Source of the DNA: Kitagawia praeruptora
Lineage: Eukaryota; Streptophyta; Magnoliopsida; Apiales; Apiaceae
DNA length: 64,000 bases
Direction of reading: 5' to 3'
Assembly (NCBI GenBank): GCA_037693485.1
Contig: CM075344.1
Coordinates: 41,636,501 to 41,700,500, forward strand
Under the pieces are notes generated by a model. It was given only the letters and a program-made list of their open reading frames with translations. It did no database searches and had not been told where the DNA came from. Both the position numbers and the translations under genes were made by a program. Below are positions 33,901-45,442 of the stretch, one piece after another (position 1 is the stretch's first letter; every line of letters begins with the position of its first letter).

Positions 33901-35055
33901 ATCTCAAGATATATCTAATATAGTGACATTCCCAAATTTTTAAAAAATAAAAAATTAATTTGGTTGGAGAACATAGCAGTCAACTACCGAATTGACTAGT
34001 ACTCGTAACTAGTGCTTTGTCACGGATTGTTGATTCTATTTTTTAAAAATTATTTCTCGACCATCCAACCGTACAGTCTCAAGATATATCTTATATAGTG
34101 ATATTTCCAAATTTTCAAAAAATAAAATTTTAATTTGGTTGGAGATCTTAGTAGTCAACTATCGAATTAACTAATACTCGTAACTACTGTTTTGTCACGG
34201 ATTGTTGATTTATTATTTTTTTTAAATTATTTCTCGCCGATCCAACCGTTCGGATGTCAAGATATATCTAATTTAGTTATATTTCCAAATTTTTAAAAAA
34301 TAAAAAATATTTTTAAAAAAATACATGTGTCAAAATTTATTAAATAAGACTGAATATGTCAAAATTAGATACATCACTTATATAACGCTTCCATAAGCGT
34401 TATGGAAGTGAATGCACTCACTTAGACAGCGCTTTAATAAGCGCTATATAAGTGAATGCACTTTAATTTCTGTCTAGAATATGCAGAATTTATTTATTTA
34501 TTTTTTACTAATTATGTGCAGAATTTATTAATTTATATTTTCAAATTGAATTAAAATATTATTATAAACAAAATATCGTAAGCAATATTCAATGACAATA
34601 ATAAATATATAGCAAATCAGAAAATATAAAAATTGACAAAACTAAACAAATAAAGGTCAAGGAAATATTAATCTATATAAAATTATTTTATCGGATATTT
34701 TTCGATTCAGTTATTTTCAGTTTTGGATTTACATCGGATTCAAGTCATATTCGGTTCGGGTAAATTTTTATTCGGATTTGATCGGTTCTGATTATAATCG
34801 GATACATGGTTATCATTGGATACAGTATTTCGGATAATTTTTGGTTAAATTTCCGGTTAGGTTAATTTTCGGATCGGGTCAAATCGGTTTTCGGATCGTT
34901 ATCGGATTTGATTAAATTGAACCAGTTTTGGTTCGGATTCGGATTGTTTCGGTTTCGGATACAATTTCGGATAATCTATTTCAGATCCAATTTCGGATTC
35001 GGTTCCACATATTTCGGTTCGGTTTTTCGGATCCAGACTCATTTTGCCACGTCTA
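30955..35055. mobile_element. hAT-like non-autonomous element carrying a tandem array (copy 2)
   Basis: Same structure as 8876-12622: ends TAGACCTGGAAAATCGGG and ...TTTTGCCACGTCTA, with an 8-bp duplication GGGTTGCC (30947-30954, 35056-35063). Subterminal TTCGGATCGGAT repeats at both ends; central ~176-bp array. It is inserted in a LINE coding sequence, so the empty site can be read across the junction. It is about 350 bases longer than copy 1, mostly from extra array units. Confidence 0.85.
31360..34310. repeat. ~176-bp tandem array, about 17 units
   Basis: Same unit as in copy 1, with the anchor ACTAGTACTCGTAACTAGTG repeating at ~176-base steps (for example near 31717, 32416, 32591, 32768, 32944, 33119). 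Both arrays have a divergent first unit, indicating a shared ancestral array with later unit gain or loss. Confidence 0.88.
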
Positions 35056-36828
35056 GGGTTGCCAAATATTTTGGGACGAAATAAATCAAGTATTTTGGGG
35101 TATTTAAAGAATCGTATGATGAAGAAGATCCAAGGGTGGGACAAAAAATGGTTGTCGAAAGGAGGCAAGTAAATCTTATTGAAGATAGTGGTGCAAGCCC
35201 TTCCAAATTATGCAATAAACGTATTTTTACTGCCTGCTGAGTTGTGTAGGGACATGGAGAAACTCATGTGCAAATTTAGGTTGAAAACTTCAGGGAATAT
35301 GGAAAGAGGAATCCACTGAATGTGTTGGGAGTGATTAAGTAAATTCAAATCAAGTGGGGGTTCAGAAATGTACATGATTTAACGTGGCATTGTTAGGGAA
35401 ACAATGGTGGAGGCTCTCATTATATCTAGATAGTTTGGTAGAAATATTATACAGAGCTAGATACTACCCAATGGTACTTTCTTAACAGCATCTATAGGGA
35501 ATCAATGTTCTTGAATCCCGATCAGTTCTACGTCAAGGTATGGCTCATAGAATCGATTCTGGAGAATCAATTAATATTATTGCAGATCCTTGGTTACCAA
35601 ATTCTCAGGACCCTTACATTCATGCGATTAACGCATCTCAGCTCTTGAGGGCCAAATGGCCTCTTCCTTAATGATTACAGGCCTTAACGAAAGGGATGTG
35701 GATCTTATTGTTGATGTCTTTGAGGAAAGGGACATGAACTTTATTCTCTCAATTCCTTTACAAAGTAATGATACATATTCTTGGTATTGGAGGAGGGAGA
35801 GGTTAGGGAATTATTCAGTTAAGAGTGCATACTTTCTGATGCAGGAGATGAAGGGAGAGGCTCAGATAAGTGATAACTCAGGGTTTTGGCTAAAGTTATG
35901 AAATCTGAAAATTCCACCTAAAATAAAGCACTTTCTATGGAGAGCTTCGAGAGGGTGTCTTCCTACCAAAGTTCAACAGTGAAGTAAGAGAGTAAATGTG
36001 AATGTTTATGTTTGGCTTACAATATTGAGGTGGAAATGGTTGTTCATTCCATTGTCACCTATTCTTTTGCAAAGGATTGTTAGAATAGGACTGGAATTGG
36101 TGTAAATTTGAACGAATGAAGAACATTTGCAGAATGGTTAAAGCAAGCTTTTGATCACTGCAAAAAGGAGGAACATGATGCTATTGTGATGATGAGTTGG
36201 TCGTTGTGGAATTGGAGGAACGAATTAGTATGGAACTAGAGGGAGTGCTCAGGATAAGTGTTTTAGCACATCACTTTGGTTTATGACTCAAAGCGATGGT
36301 GCGGAGCACTAAAGGGTCCGAAAGGAAAACACAACTAGGGTAAATGTTGATGTTGCAATGTTTGTCAATTCCTTTAGCTACTCTGTGGTGGCCACAAATC
36401 ATAAGGGGGAGCTAGTTGAAGCCATCTCACGGTGTAGGCAAGGTACCATATCCTCAAACGTAGCAGTGGCCATCAGAATTAGAGAGGCCCTAAGCTGGAT
36501 CAAACAAAAGAAGTGGACAAGTGTTGAGGTCGAATCTGACTACCTTGTAGCCATACAATCAATCAGATGCTCGACTGCACTGTGATCATACTTTGGCAGG
36601 GTTATAGAGAAGTGCAAACAGCTGTTAATTAAATGGTTTAAATGATCGTGATGCATCGTTAAGTTTTGTTGAAAGATCTGCGAACAATTTAGCCCACTAT
36701 CTAGCGAGGTATAACTGTTCTATATATAGATGATCGTATGTGGCAGATGGGTGATGTCCATCCGGCATTTATGGTTGTAATGTTGAATGATTTGATGATT
36801 TAAGGAATTTCTATTTTGGCAAAAAAAA
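35056..36828 (+). pseudogene. L1-type LINE: RT end, zinc-binding domain, RNase H and poly(A) end
   Basis: After the hAT-like element the LINE frame resumes in fragments: KIQGWDKKWLSKGGK and ALPNYAINVFLLP (RT C-terminus, 35120-35230), INIIADPWLPNS, then a zinc-binding-in-RT domain (YSWYWRRERLGNYSVKSAY at about 35780; PPKIKHFLWRASRGCLPTK after 35900), and an RNase H-like domain from about 36340 (SSNVAVAIRIREALSWI, VEVESDYLVAIQSI, SANNLAHYLARY). Many stops and shifts are present. The end ATTTTGGCAAAAAAAA at 36813-36828 is a typical plant L1 3' tail. I could not find a target duplication. Confidence 0.8.
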
Positions 36829-37157
36829 CACTATAGGTTTAACTTGGTTTAATCAAACATGACTATAACTAGTAGCTAGGTAGATTGATAAAGTATTCTA
36901 TAATGATGGCTTTGTTTACATTACGATGCATGGTATCTTGAGTTGCCTTATTTTATGTCTCAAATTTTGAAGTACATAAGTCTTTTTTTTTGTGTTTGCA
37001 TGAAAATGGGGTTGGTCATCATCTGATGATCTTTGCATATGAATCAATTATATAAAATTTCTGACATTTGAATGCTTTTATGTTAAAACATATTAACAAG
37101 GCTTTAGTGATTTTGGTTGTTGAGATATTCAATGGGATTGTCCAATTCTTCGTGTGA
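36829..37157. other. Unannotated spacer between LINE tail and Tat element
   Basis: No gene or repeat boundary recognised. A minus-strand frame 37240-37019 looks like chance. The right edge leads into the split small ORF described at 37158. Confidence 0.5.
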
Positions 37158-37228
37158 ATGATGTTATTAAATGGTACTCCTCTAGACAATACAGGAGCTA
37201 TGATTTCTATGATTGTTTTGTTACTATC
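37158..37228 (+). pseudogene. First part of a small ORF split by the Tat element
   Basis: ATG at 37158 opens MMLLNGTPLDNTGAMISM and runs into the CTATC target site. Removing the Tat element and one CTATC copy, the same frame continues at 49466 and stops at 49698-49700, for 102 codons in total with no internal stop. The junction falls in a hydrophobic stretch that would form one membrane helix. Upstream the frame has a TGA just before this ATG and then stays open for some 16 codons, so the ORF may be the remnant of something longer. I do not recognise the family. Confidence 0.4.
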
Positions 37229-38128
37229 TGTTATAGCCAAAATTCGGTTTGGGTATTTTCATGATGGATTCGGGTCAATAACTGGTTCAATTTGGGATTT
37301 TAGAGAACAAATTAGGGATTTCTAGAAGTTAGGGCGCGCCCTGGGGGGTTTAGGCCGCGCCCTGGGATATGGTGGAATTCCAGAATGTCAATAATGTCGA
37401 TTTCGTATTTGATTATTGAAGAATTCCCTCCTGTCGTATCTCAGGAGGGGGATGTCCGTCGCAGAAGGCCTCCAGGGGTTTGCCTGGATATAAGGACCCT
37501 TCTTAAACACTAAGGGCGCGCCCTAAGGTGGAAAGATGGGGACTTTCTGGTGTGTGCTTTGGGAGCTCTGTTCCTGTAGCCAATGGGCGCGCCCTCATTG
37601 GAGAACTTTGGAGTAATCCTGCACTTTGCACCCAAAAGCTCTGGATCACCTGTCCTGCTATCTGGTGGGTGCTTCTCATTCGGGGGACAGGGATGCGTTC
37701 TGCACTTGGGGTAAATCACGGCTATACCTGCATCCTTGAAATCAAGAAATAGCTGGTAGCGGATAGGACTAGTCCTCGACGGGGGAAGTTTCCTTATCCG
37801 TGAAGTCTTGAGATCCTGGATGAGCCTTGGGCCTTTTGTGGTTAGGCCTCATAGTAGAACATTCCGGAAGCTGGTCCGTTATCCAAGCCCATTTGGGTTT
37901 CTTGCTCTCCAAGAACTACGTCTGGCTTGATCCTCTATAAATATAGAGGTACGTAGGCAAATTGAGGGGTTGGAAGTCGAGAGCTCTGAAATAGCCGCCA
38001 CTAACCCTATCAATCTCAGCCACCAATTACAAACAACCACCACTCTTTTCGGCAAAGAACCACCGCTGCAGATCTTGTTTCCGGCGAAGTACCTCGAAAT
38101 TTGTTGTTACCAAATTCCTCCGTCAACA
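37229..38128 (+). mobile_element. 5' LTR of the complete Tat element (900 bp)
   Basis: TGTTATAGCCAAAATTCGG ... CCTCCGTCAACA. It contains four GGGCGCGCCC-type motifs (37331, 37352, 37513, 37584) and a TATA box inside a hairpin at 37932-37949. It pairs with 48564-49460. Confidence 0.93.
37932..37949 (+). promoter_or_regulatory. LTR promoter TATA box within a perfect inverted repeat
   Basis: CCTCTATA-AA-TATAGAGG, an 8-bp stem with a 2-base centre containing TATAAATA. It lies ~180 bases before the LTR end, a sensible place for the LTR core promoter. Repeated in the 3' LTR at 49267-49284. Confidence 0.6.
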
Positions 38129-38129
38129 A

Positions 38130-38148
38130 ATTGGCGCTAGAAGGAGGG
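38130..38148 (+). other. Primer-binding site of the complete Tat element
   Basis: ATTGGCGCTAGAAGGAGGG directly after the LTR, a familiar primer-site form in plant Tat/Athila-type elements. The tRNA was not assigned. Confidence 0.65.
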
Positions 38149-38182
38149 CAGCCAATCAAGATCTGAATCTTAGGAGGAAAAG

Positions 38183-40390
38183 ATGTCGCACAATCAGCGC
38201 AGAGGTTCTCATGGAGAAGATGATTATGATTCTGAAGATAGCATGGGGGGTAATCCAACCCACCATGAGGCTTATGTTCCGGAAGAAATCTCCGCTCCTC
38301 CACATCATCATGGAACTCCAGCCACCGTTGGTGGTCAGCCACCTGTTCTTATCAGTAACGCGGCATTAATGGAACAACTGTACCGCATGGGAGATGCCCT
38401 AAATAATTTCGGGGCAAGATTGTGTTCCGTGGAGGAAAATCAGGAGTCGAGGAGAAAATCTCGGAGTATCCCGCGAAATCATCACCGGTCAGGAAAATCC
38501 CCACAGATTGAGGAAGATTCCCGAAGTAGGGAGGAAAATCAGGAAAGAAGATTTCAGCTAATCACTCCTCGAAGGTTAGACTACTCTGATCCTATTATTG
38601 AACATCCTAGTGAAGATAATTCTGAGCGCAGGTTGTTGAATCCCGAAGCTAGGGCGCGCCCTCACCCTCACCGTTCAGGGCGCACCCCTAGTGAGATTCA
38701 ACGGGATGAAGAACAGATTGCTAAGGAGAAGAGAGATTTTGCAAGTTTGAAAGAGCGCCTTGGAATAAGGCTTAATGATGATGACCTTAGGATATATCTC
38801 CTCGAACTTCAGAAGAAAGACAAAAATTTGGAATTGCGGCCCCGTGATCCACAGCGCGCGCCCCCTGTCGATGACAGGTCGAGGCCCCTTGGACATGAGC
38901 GAGCCCTTCCACAGAGCCATAATCCACAGCGCGCGCCCCCTGACAACAGGTCGCGGCCTCTTGGATCTAAACAAGCTTTTCATCATGATACTCCTGGAAG
39001 AAGAGGAAACCGTGATAACGGTGATAGAAGAATGGATTTGCATCAAGGAAATGGACGACCCCGTAATCAGGGCGCGCCCTCAGGTGGGAGATCCCCCCGT
39101 ATCCATCAAATTCCCTCAAGTGTTTCTGGTGAGTCTAGATCAAGGACGCGCCCTCACTCAGGAGAACAACATCAGAGAAGTTCTCGAGAAAATCCACGGT
39201 CTCAGGGAAATCCTCAAGGCCAGCAAACTCAAACTCAAGGGGATGTTATGGTTCAACCTCAAGCGGGGACTCAGGGAGGTGCTCAGACAACAGCTCCACC
39301 TCCACCTCCACCCCCGGGGGGTATCCAAACTGCGACACAACCAAATATTCAGAATGTTCCCGGGGTCGGAACTTTTAATGTGGATGACTTGAAGAAGCTC
39401 CTTGCTCACTTGGATGGAGGAAGAATATCTGCTACTGCACAAACATCTTCTCCATTCTCAACTGAAGTTATAGAGGCGCAGCTTCCTACAGGGTATAGAT
39501 CCATGACAAATGATTTGCGCTTTCATGGAAACGCAGACCCTGTGGAATTCCTCGGACGCTTTGATATCGAAATGGATGTTTATCAAGTGGTAGAGCTGGC
39601 TAGATGTCGATTGTTGGCAGCGACTTTTAGAGAAAGTGCTCAGCAATGGTTTCAGAAACTCGGCCCGGGAGTTATTACGTCTTGGCAGGTGATGAGGAAT
39701 TTGTTTTTGACTAAATTCCAGGCGGCGGTAAAATATGCCCCTCCAGTCACAACTTTGGCCAATATCAAGCAGAGGGAAGGTGAAAGTCTGCAATCCTACT
39801 TAAAGAGATTCAACTCGGAATCAACTCTGGTGAGAGGAGCGACTGACGAAACGCTCAAGAGTTTCTTAATAGCTGGATTGTCAGTAGGAACTGACTTCTG
39901 GAAGCATCTTCAAGTGCGAGATCCGCCCATTTTAGCCGATGTGTTTGCACAGGCTGAGTCTTTCAAGATTGTGGAGCAATCCTTAGCAGACAATCGAAAG
40001 TCAGATTCTCAAAGCAATGCTAAGGGAAAGACTAATAAGAGGAAGGACAGGTCACCTAGCCTAACACGTCGTATAGCGACTGGCGCCAATCGAGTAAATG
40101 TAGCTAATTCTAGAGGGAATTGGGGTCCCCCAGATACTTATACTTATGATCAAAGGCCGGGTAATTATACTCCCCTCGCAGCCTCCATTGAACATATCTT
40201 CGAAGTAAACAAAAATAAAGGATTCTTTAGGAAGCCAGAACCTCTCTCTTCTTGGCAAAGCAAAGACAAGAGGAAGTACTGTGAATTCCATGAGTCTTCA
40301 GGGCACAATACTCATGAGTGCCGTCAATTGAAGGATGAAATTGAAGATTTGATCAAGGAAGGATTTTTGATAGAATGGATTGTCAGATAG
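38183..40390 (+). CDS. Tat gag polyprotein (735 aa)
   Basis: Start MSHNQRRGSHGEDDYDSED at 38183, 54 bases after the LTR; ends at TAG 40388-40390. The first ~400 residues are low-complexity, charged and Pro-rich, and contain repeated RARP, QRAPP and QGAPSGG words produced by GGGCGCGCCC motifs in the DNA. The retrotransposon gag core follows (FHGNADPVEFLGRFD near 39520; ARCRLLAATFRESAQQWF; LQSYLKRFNSE). Near the C-terminus is a zinc-knuckle-like segment KYCEFHESSGHNTHECRQLKDE. Gag builds the particle and packages RNA. The TAG may be a natural gag end/readthrough site or a mutation; the next frame continues directly. Confidence 0.88.
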   Translation: MSHNQRRGSHGEDDYDSEDSMGGNPTHHEAYVPEEISAPPHHHGTPATVGGQPPVLISNAALMEQLYRMGDALNNFGARLCSVEENQESRRKSRSIPRNHHRSGKSPQIEEDSRSREENQERRFQLITPRRLDYSDPIIEHPSEDNSERRLLNPEARARPHPHRSGRTPSEIQRDEEQIAKEKRDFASLKERLGIRLNDDDLRIYLLELQKKDKNLELRPRDPQRAPPVDDRSRPLGHERALPQSHNPQRAPPDNRSRPLGSKQAFHHDTPGRRGNRDNGDRRMDLHQGNGRPRNQGAPSGGRSPRIHQIPSSVSGESRSRTRPHSGEQHQRSSRENPRSQGNPQGQQTQTQGDVMVQPQAGTQGGAQTTAPPPPPPPGGIQTATQPNIQNVPGVGTFNVDDLKKLLAHLDGGRISATAQTSSPFSTEVIEAQLPTGYRSMTNDLRFHGNADPVEFLGRFDIEMDVYQVVELARCRLLAATFRESAQQWFQKLGPGVITSWQVMRNLFLTKFQAAVKYAPPVTTLANIKQREGESLQSYLKRFNSESTLVRGATDETLKSFLIAGLSVGTDFWKHLQVRDPPILADVFAQAESFKIVEQSLADNRKSDSQSNAKGKTNKRKDRSPSLTRRIATGANRVNVANSRGNWGPPDTYTYDQRPGNYTPLAASIEHIFEVNKNKGFFRKPEPLSSWQSKDKRKYCEFHESSGHNTHECRQLKDEIEDLIKEGFLIEWIVR

Positions 40391-43336
40391 GTGAAAAAAC
40401 ATAGGGAGAATCCTGATGAGAGAGATGGAGGGTGCGCCCTCCATGCTGATGGCAAGCCTGAAGAGAAGAAGTTCGTCAAGGAAGGAAGTATTCACACCAT
40501 CTTTGGTGGACACCACCTGGGAGGTGACAGCAATCATGCTATGGAGAGGTATACTAGGGAAGCAAGATACCGACCTCTTACAAATGTGAATAGTTTGGAA
40601 TTAAGGGCGCCTAAATTGTTCAAAGGAGAATGTGTTGATATCACTTTCACTGAAGAAGAAGCAAGGTGGGTACACCATCCTCACAATGATGCTTTGGTGG
40701 TGGCAATTCAGATTGGTTCCCAGAATGTGCATCGAGTTTTTGTTGATAATGGAAGTTCGGTGAATATTCTATATTATAGCACTTACTAAAAGCTGGGACT
40801 CCTAGATAAAGATATGATTCAAGATAACGGATGGATCTATGGTTTTTCGGGCGAATCTGTAAAGGTCATGGGAGCTATCAAGTTACCAGTAACTCTCGGG
40901 GAAGGAACTCTTTCTGTGACTCAAATGATGGATTTCATGATTTTGAATGTGGAATCGTCACATAATGCTTTGGTAGGACGTCCCTTGTTGAAAGAAATGA
41001 AGGTTGTGACCTCCATCTATCATATTGCAATGAAGTTTCCTACGCCAAATGGTGTGGGAACAATTCGAGGATCCCAGCATGACTCGAGAGATTGTTATCA
41101 CAAGGCAATCAAGGGATTCAGGAGACAGCAGGATGGAGGGCACGCCCTCAGTGAAAGTAGTTCAGGGGTTATGAGTATTGTCCCGGGAGATGTGAAAGTC
41201 CATTATCTTGTTCAAGAGCCAGAGGGAATGCCCTGCTGCAGGGCGCGCCCTGAGGAGAGAATTCCAGTGCTTGATGATCTTCAAGATGGAATTCTAGAGG
41301 AAATTGAAGAAGGTTCAGAGGAGGTGATTTCAGTTAATATCAGAGGTGAGCAGGTCGAAGGGAGGCGAATGTTACTTGAAGGTTTGGTACATACCCTTGT
41401 TGAGGAAGACTTCCCTCTTAAAGAGGACGCGCCCTCCAAGGATGTAACACCAATCGAGGATCCACGAAGTTTTGATTTTGATCTTGATCCGAGAACACCA
41501 CAACCTGTGAAAAAGACTGGTCCTGCAGAGGATACTATTCCAATTATGGTGGATGAGAAGGATTCAAATAAGATTTTGAAAATCGGATCTCAGTTGAATT
41601 CCAAGTTGAGAGGAATGCTTACTAATTTTCTCTTGAATAATCTGGATGTCTTTGCTTGGAGTCATGCTGATATGGTGGGAATTGATCCAAAGATTATGTG
41701 TCATCATTTGAACATAGATCCCACCAAGAAAGGAATTCGCCAGAAACGTCGACCTGTGAGTGGAGAAAGAGCTATAGCATTAAAAGAGGAAGTTGACAGA
41801 CTTTTGGATGTTGGTTTGATCAAGGAATCATATTATCCAGATTGGTTGGCTAATCCAGTTCTTGTCAAGAAGCCTAATGGAAAGTGGAGAACTTGCGTGG
41901 ATTTCACGGATCTGAACAAGGCTTGTCCTAAAGATAGTTTTCCTCTCCCTCGAATTGATCAGTTGGTGGATGCTATAGCTGGCCATGCTCTTTTGAGTTT
42001 CATGGATGCTTACTCGGGCTACAATCAGATTCTTATGTATGAGCCAGATCAAGAGCATACTTCTTTTATCACAGACAGAGGTTTGTACTATTACATTGGA
42101 ATGCCATTCGGTTTGATCAACGCCGGAGCCACCTATCAGAGGTTGGTAAACATGATGTTCAAAGATCTGATTGGGAAAACTATGGAAGTGTATGTGGATG
42201 ATATGCTTGTTAAATCTTTGAGGGCGGAAGACCATGTGAAGCACTTGGAGCAGATGTTCGGAGAATTGAGGAAGTTCAGGATGAAGTTGAATCCTCAAAA
42301 ATGTGTGTTTGGAGTGGAATCCGGAAAGTTCTTGGGATTCATTGTCAACCATCGCAGGATCGAGGTGAATCCAGCCAAGATTAAAGCCTTACTTGACATG
42401 AAATCTCCATCTAGTATGAAGCAAGTTCAGAGTTTGGCTGGGAGAATTGCCGCACTAAATCGCTTTGTGTCAAAATCTTCAGATAGATGCAGAGAATTCT
42501 TCAAGGCAATCAAGGGAGCATCCAGAGATTTTGCATGGACTCCTGAGTGTGAAGAAGCTTTTCAGAAAATCAAGGAGCAGTTGGGGAATCCTCCGCTCTT
42601 AGCCAAGCCCGTGGAAGGAGAAACTTTGATATTGTACTTGGCAGTTTCGGAGTACTCCATTAGTGCAGTTTTGGTAAGAGAAGAGATTGATCATCAGTTC
42701 CCGGTTTATTATGTGAGTAAGCATTTGCATGACGCAGAAACTCGATATACCAGCATGGAAAAGTTGGTTTATGCTTTAATCTTGGCAGCAAGGAAGCTTC
42801 GTCCTTATTTTCAAGCTCATAAAATCGAGGTTCGTATTGCTTACCCGTTGAGAGGTATCCTTCACAAACCAGAAGCTTCGGGGAGAATGTTGAAGTGGGC
42901 TAATGAGTTGGGACAGTTCGATTTGGAATATACACCAAGAACAGCAATTAAAGGTCAGGCTTTAGCAGATTTCATCCTGGAGTTTGATTCAGAGACCGAG
43001 GAGAAGTCACTTGTATTGGTGGAACCTGGAATTCCTCCTAAGAGGGCGTGCCCTCTTGAGGAAGTTCCCCAACCTTGGTGGAGGTTGCACGTAGACGGAG
43101 CTGTGAACAATGGAGGAGCTGGTGCAGGTGTTATCTTGGTGACACCTGAAGGAAATCAACTCATGAGTGCTATTCATTTCAAATTCGAGGCAACTAATAA
43201 TGATGCGGAGTATGAAGCTTTGATTAACGGATTGAAGATGGCTTTGGAAATGAAGGTAGCAAATTTGATCGTATCAAGTGATTCGGAGTTAGTAGTCATG
43301 CAGATCAAAGGAGGTTTTCAGTGTAGCTTTACATGA
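40391..43336 (+). pseudogene. Tat protease, reverse transcriptase and two RNase H domains
   Basis: In frame with gag. Protease: HRVFVDNGSSVNILYYS (40729-40780), D-N-G active site. A TAA at 40787-40789 interrupts it; the frame then stays open from 40790 to 43336. RT: WLANPVLVKKPNGKWRT, FTDLNKACPKDSFPLPRID, YVDD at about 42191. First RNase H: LILYLAVSEYSISAVLV (about 42625). Second, archaeal-like RNase H: WWRLHVDGAVNNGGAGAG (about 43075) through VSSDSELVVMQIKGGF; dual RNase H is a Tat trait. GC palindromes sit in linkers (GGHALSES, CRARPEER, EDAPSKD, KRACPLEE). A frameshift near 43330 separates it from integrase. Confidence 0.85.
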
Positions 43337-44778
43337 AGTGTGCACAGCGATTAATTCAGAAGTTTCGTGAAGTAAGGTTGGACTGTATTCCTCGGGATGA
43401 AAATTGCAGTGCGGATGTTTTAGCTAAGTTAGGATCTCAGAAAGATGCTATGCTGTTGGGAACGGTTCCTCTACAAGTTCAAGAAGTGCCAAGTATTCCA
43501 GAAGTGGAGGTCATGGAAGTGGAGATTACTCCGTCAGTTACTTGGATGACTCCAATTCTAGAGTATCTCCATAAGGGGATTCTCCTAAGCGATAAAATTG
43601 AAGCAAGGCATTTTTGATATCATGCTGCCAGGTTTGTAGAGTATGATGGAATTCTGTACAAGAGAGGTTTCAATCAACCGCTTCTAAAATGCATAGATGG
43701 AGATGAATGCAATTATATCCTAAGGGAGGTGCATGAAGGAATTTGTGGCAATCACTCGGGGGGTGGTTCGTTGGCGATGAAGATGTTAAGGCAAGGTTAT
43801 TATTGGCCTACTATGAAGAAGGATGCCTATGAGTTTGTCAAGGCATGTGATAAATGTCAAAGGTTTGCCAATTTTTCAACAGTTCCGGTGACTACTTTGA
43901 CTTCTATGATGAGTCCATGGCCATTTGCTATGTGGGGAATCGATCTTATTGGAGAACTCCCTAAGTCTAAGGGAGGAGTCAAGTATGCTGTTGTTGCTGT
44001 AGATTACTTCACCAAATGGGCGGAAGCAATGCCCTTGGCCACAATCACAGCAAAGAAAATCAAGGATTTTGTGTTTAACTCCATTGTGTGCAGGTTCGGG
44101 ATTCCTTACAAGCTTATTTCAGATAATGGAAAGCAATTTGATAGCAAAGAGTTGCGAAAACTATGCGAGGATTTGGGAATAAAGAAGGAATTCGCAGCTG
44201 TGTATCATCCTCAGAGCAATGGGCAGACTGAGGCTATCAACAGGATAATCAAGCATACTTTGAAAACCAAGCTAGAAGAAAGTAAAGGAAATTGGCCCGA
44301 GGAGCTTCCTATGGTCTTATGGTCGTATAATACAACTCCAAGGACCACAACGGGGGAATCACCTTTCATGTTGTCTTATGGATGTGAGGCAATGGTTCCG
44401 GTAGAAATTGGAGCAGGGTCATTCCGAAGGGATTTCTATGATGAAGAATCGAATATGATAAATCAAAGGCTAAATCTTGATTTCCTAGAAGAGACAAGGA
44501 CTAACTCACAGTTGAGGTTGGCAACTTATCAGCAAAGGATTGCAAGGTATTACAACAAGAAAGTGAAGACTCGTCCTTTTAATGTGGGTGATTTGGTTCT
44601 TCGAAAGGTTATGCCAAATACAAGAGTTGCAGCTTATGGAGTTTTTGGTCCAAACTGGGAAGGACCTTACAAGATCAAGTCTATCATCTGGGAAGGCACT
44701 TATCATTTGGAAGACTTGGATGGCAATACAATTCCAAGAGCATGGAATGCGGAGCATTTGAAGAAGTATTACCAGTAG
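43333..44778 (+). pseudogene. Tat integrase
   Basis: Open from 43333 except for one TGA at 43615-43617, ending at 44776-44778. Before integrase lies the end of the second RNase H (CIPRDENCSADVLAKLGSQ). Integrase zinc-binding: HEGICGNHSGGGSL ... CDKCQRF; catalytic core: MWGIDLIGELPKSKGG, LISDNGKQFDS and YHPQSNGQTEAINR (the D, D, E triad). C-terminus: GPNWEGPYKIKSIIWEGTYH, a GPY/F-like module. It joins cDNA ends to target DNA. The stop and upstream frameshift mean this copy cannot make it as part of a full polyprotein. Confidence 0.85.
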
Positions 44779-45442
44779 GGTGCGGCTTCGGCCCCTTATT
44801 TTATGAAGGCTTATATTTAAGTTATATACTAGTATCAATAAATATTCTCCTAGTCTAGGGGGGTAATACATATACGCCTTCCTTAGTTCTAGTCGAGACT
44901 TGTTTGTTTTCCACATTTTTCATTCGTTGTTTTTCCTTATTTTGTCAAGACTCTAGTTTAATGAAGATTTTCAAGTTTTTCAAGAGTTAGAAGAATGCCA
45001 TTTGGTGATTAAAGTACATTGAAGAAATTACGAGTATTTCAAATTTTATTTTACCAATTGTTTCACATTTTTGAAGACATCATATGATATAAATTGAAGA
45101 CATATATCCGAAGGTCGTGCCCTAACAATAGAAGGGCGCGCCCTAAGCTTGCATAAAAGATTTGCCTGAGTTTTTCTTTTCTGGAGATATGTTACATGTT
45201 ATCAGTAAAGAATATTTCAAGAAGGCCGCCCCCTATGTGTTAGGGCGCGCCCTGTAATTATTTTTGAAGATCTAGAAGATCAAAATAAGGTCTATGGCAA
45301 AAGCAAATCGGCAGTTAAATATGGAAACATAATCAAAACTAGGCATGAAAGTTTAGGAAGTACAACTTGCAGGGTTTTACAGAGGGCCCGCACCTCAAAT
45401 GTAAAATTCAAGCAAAAGTTTAAGTTGAAGACAATAAAAACC
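44779..45442. other. Spacer between integrase and antisense gene
   Basis: Non-coding, with several GC palindromes: perfect copies at 45133-45144 and 45242-45253, variants near 45114, 45220 and 45445, and the altered palindrome GGACGCGTCC at 45464-45473. Convergent ends of pol and the antisense gene meet here; I saw no clear terminator. Confidence 0.6.
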
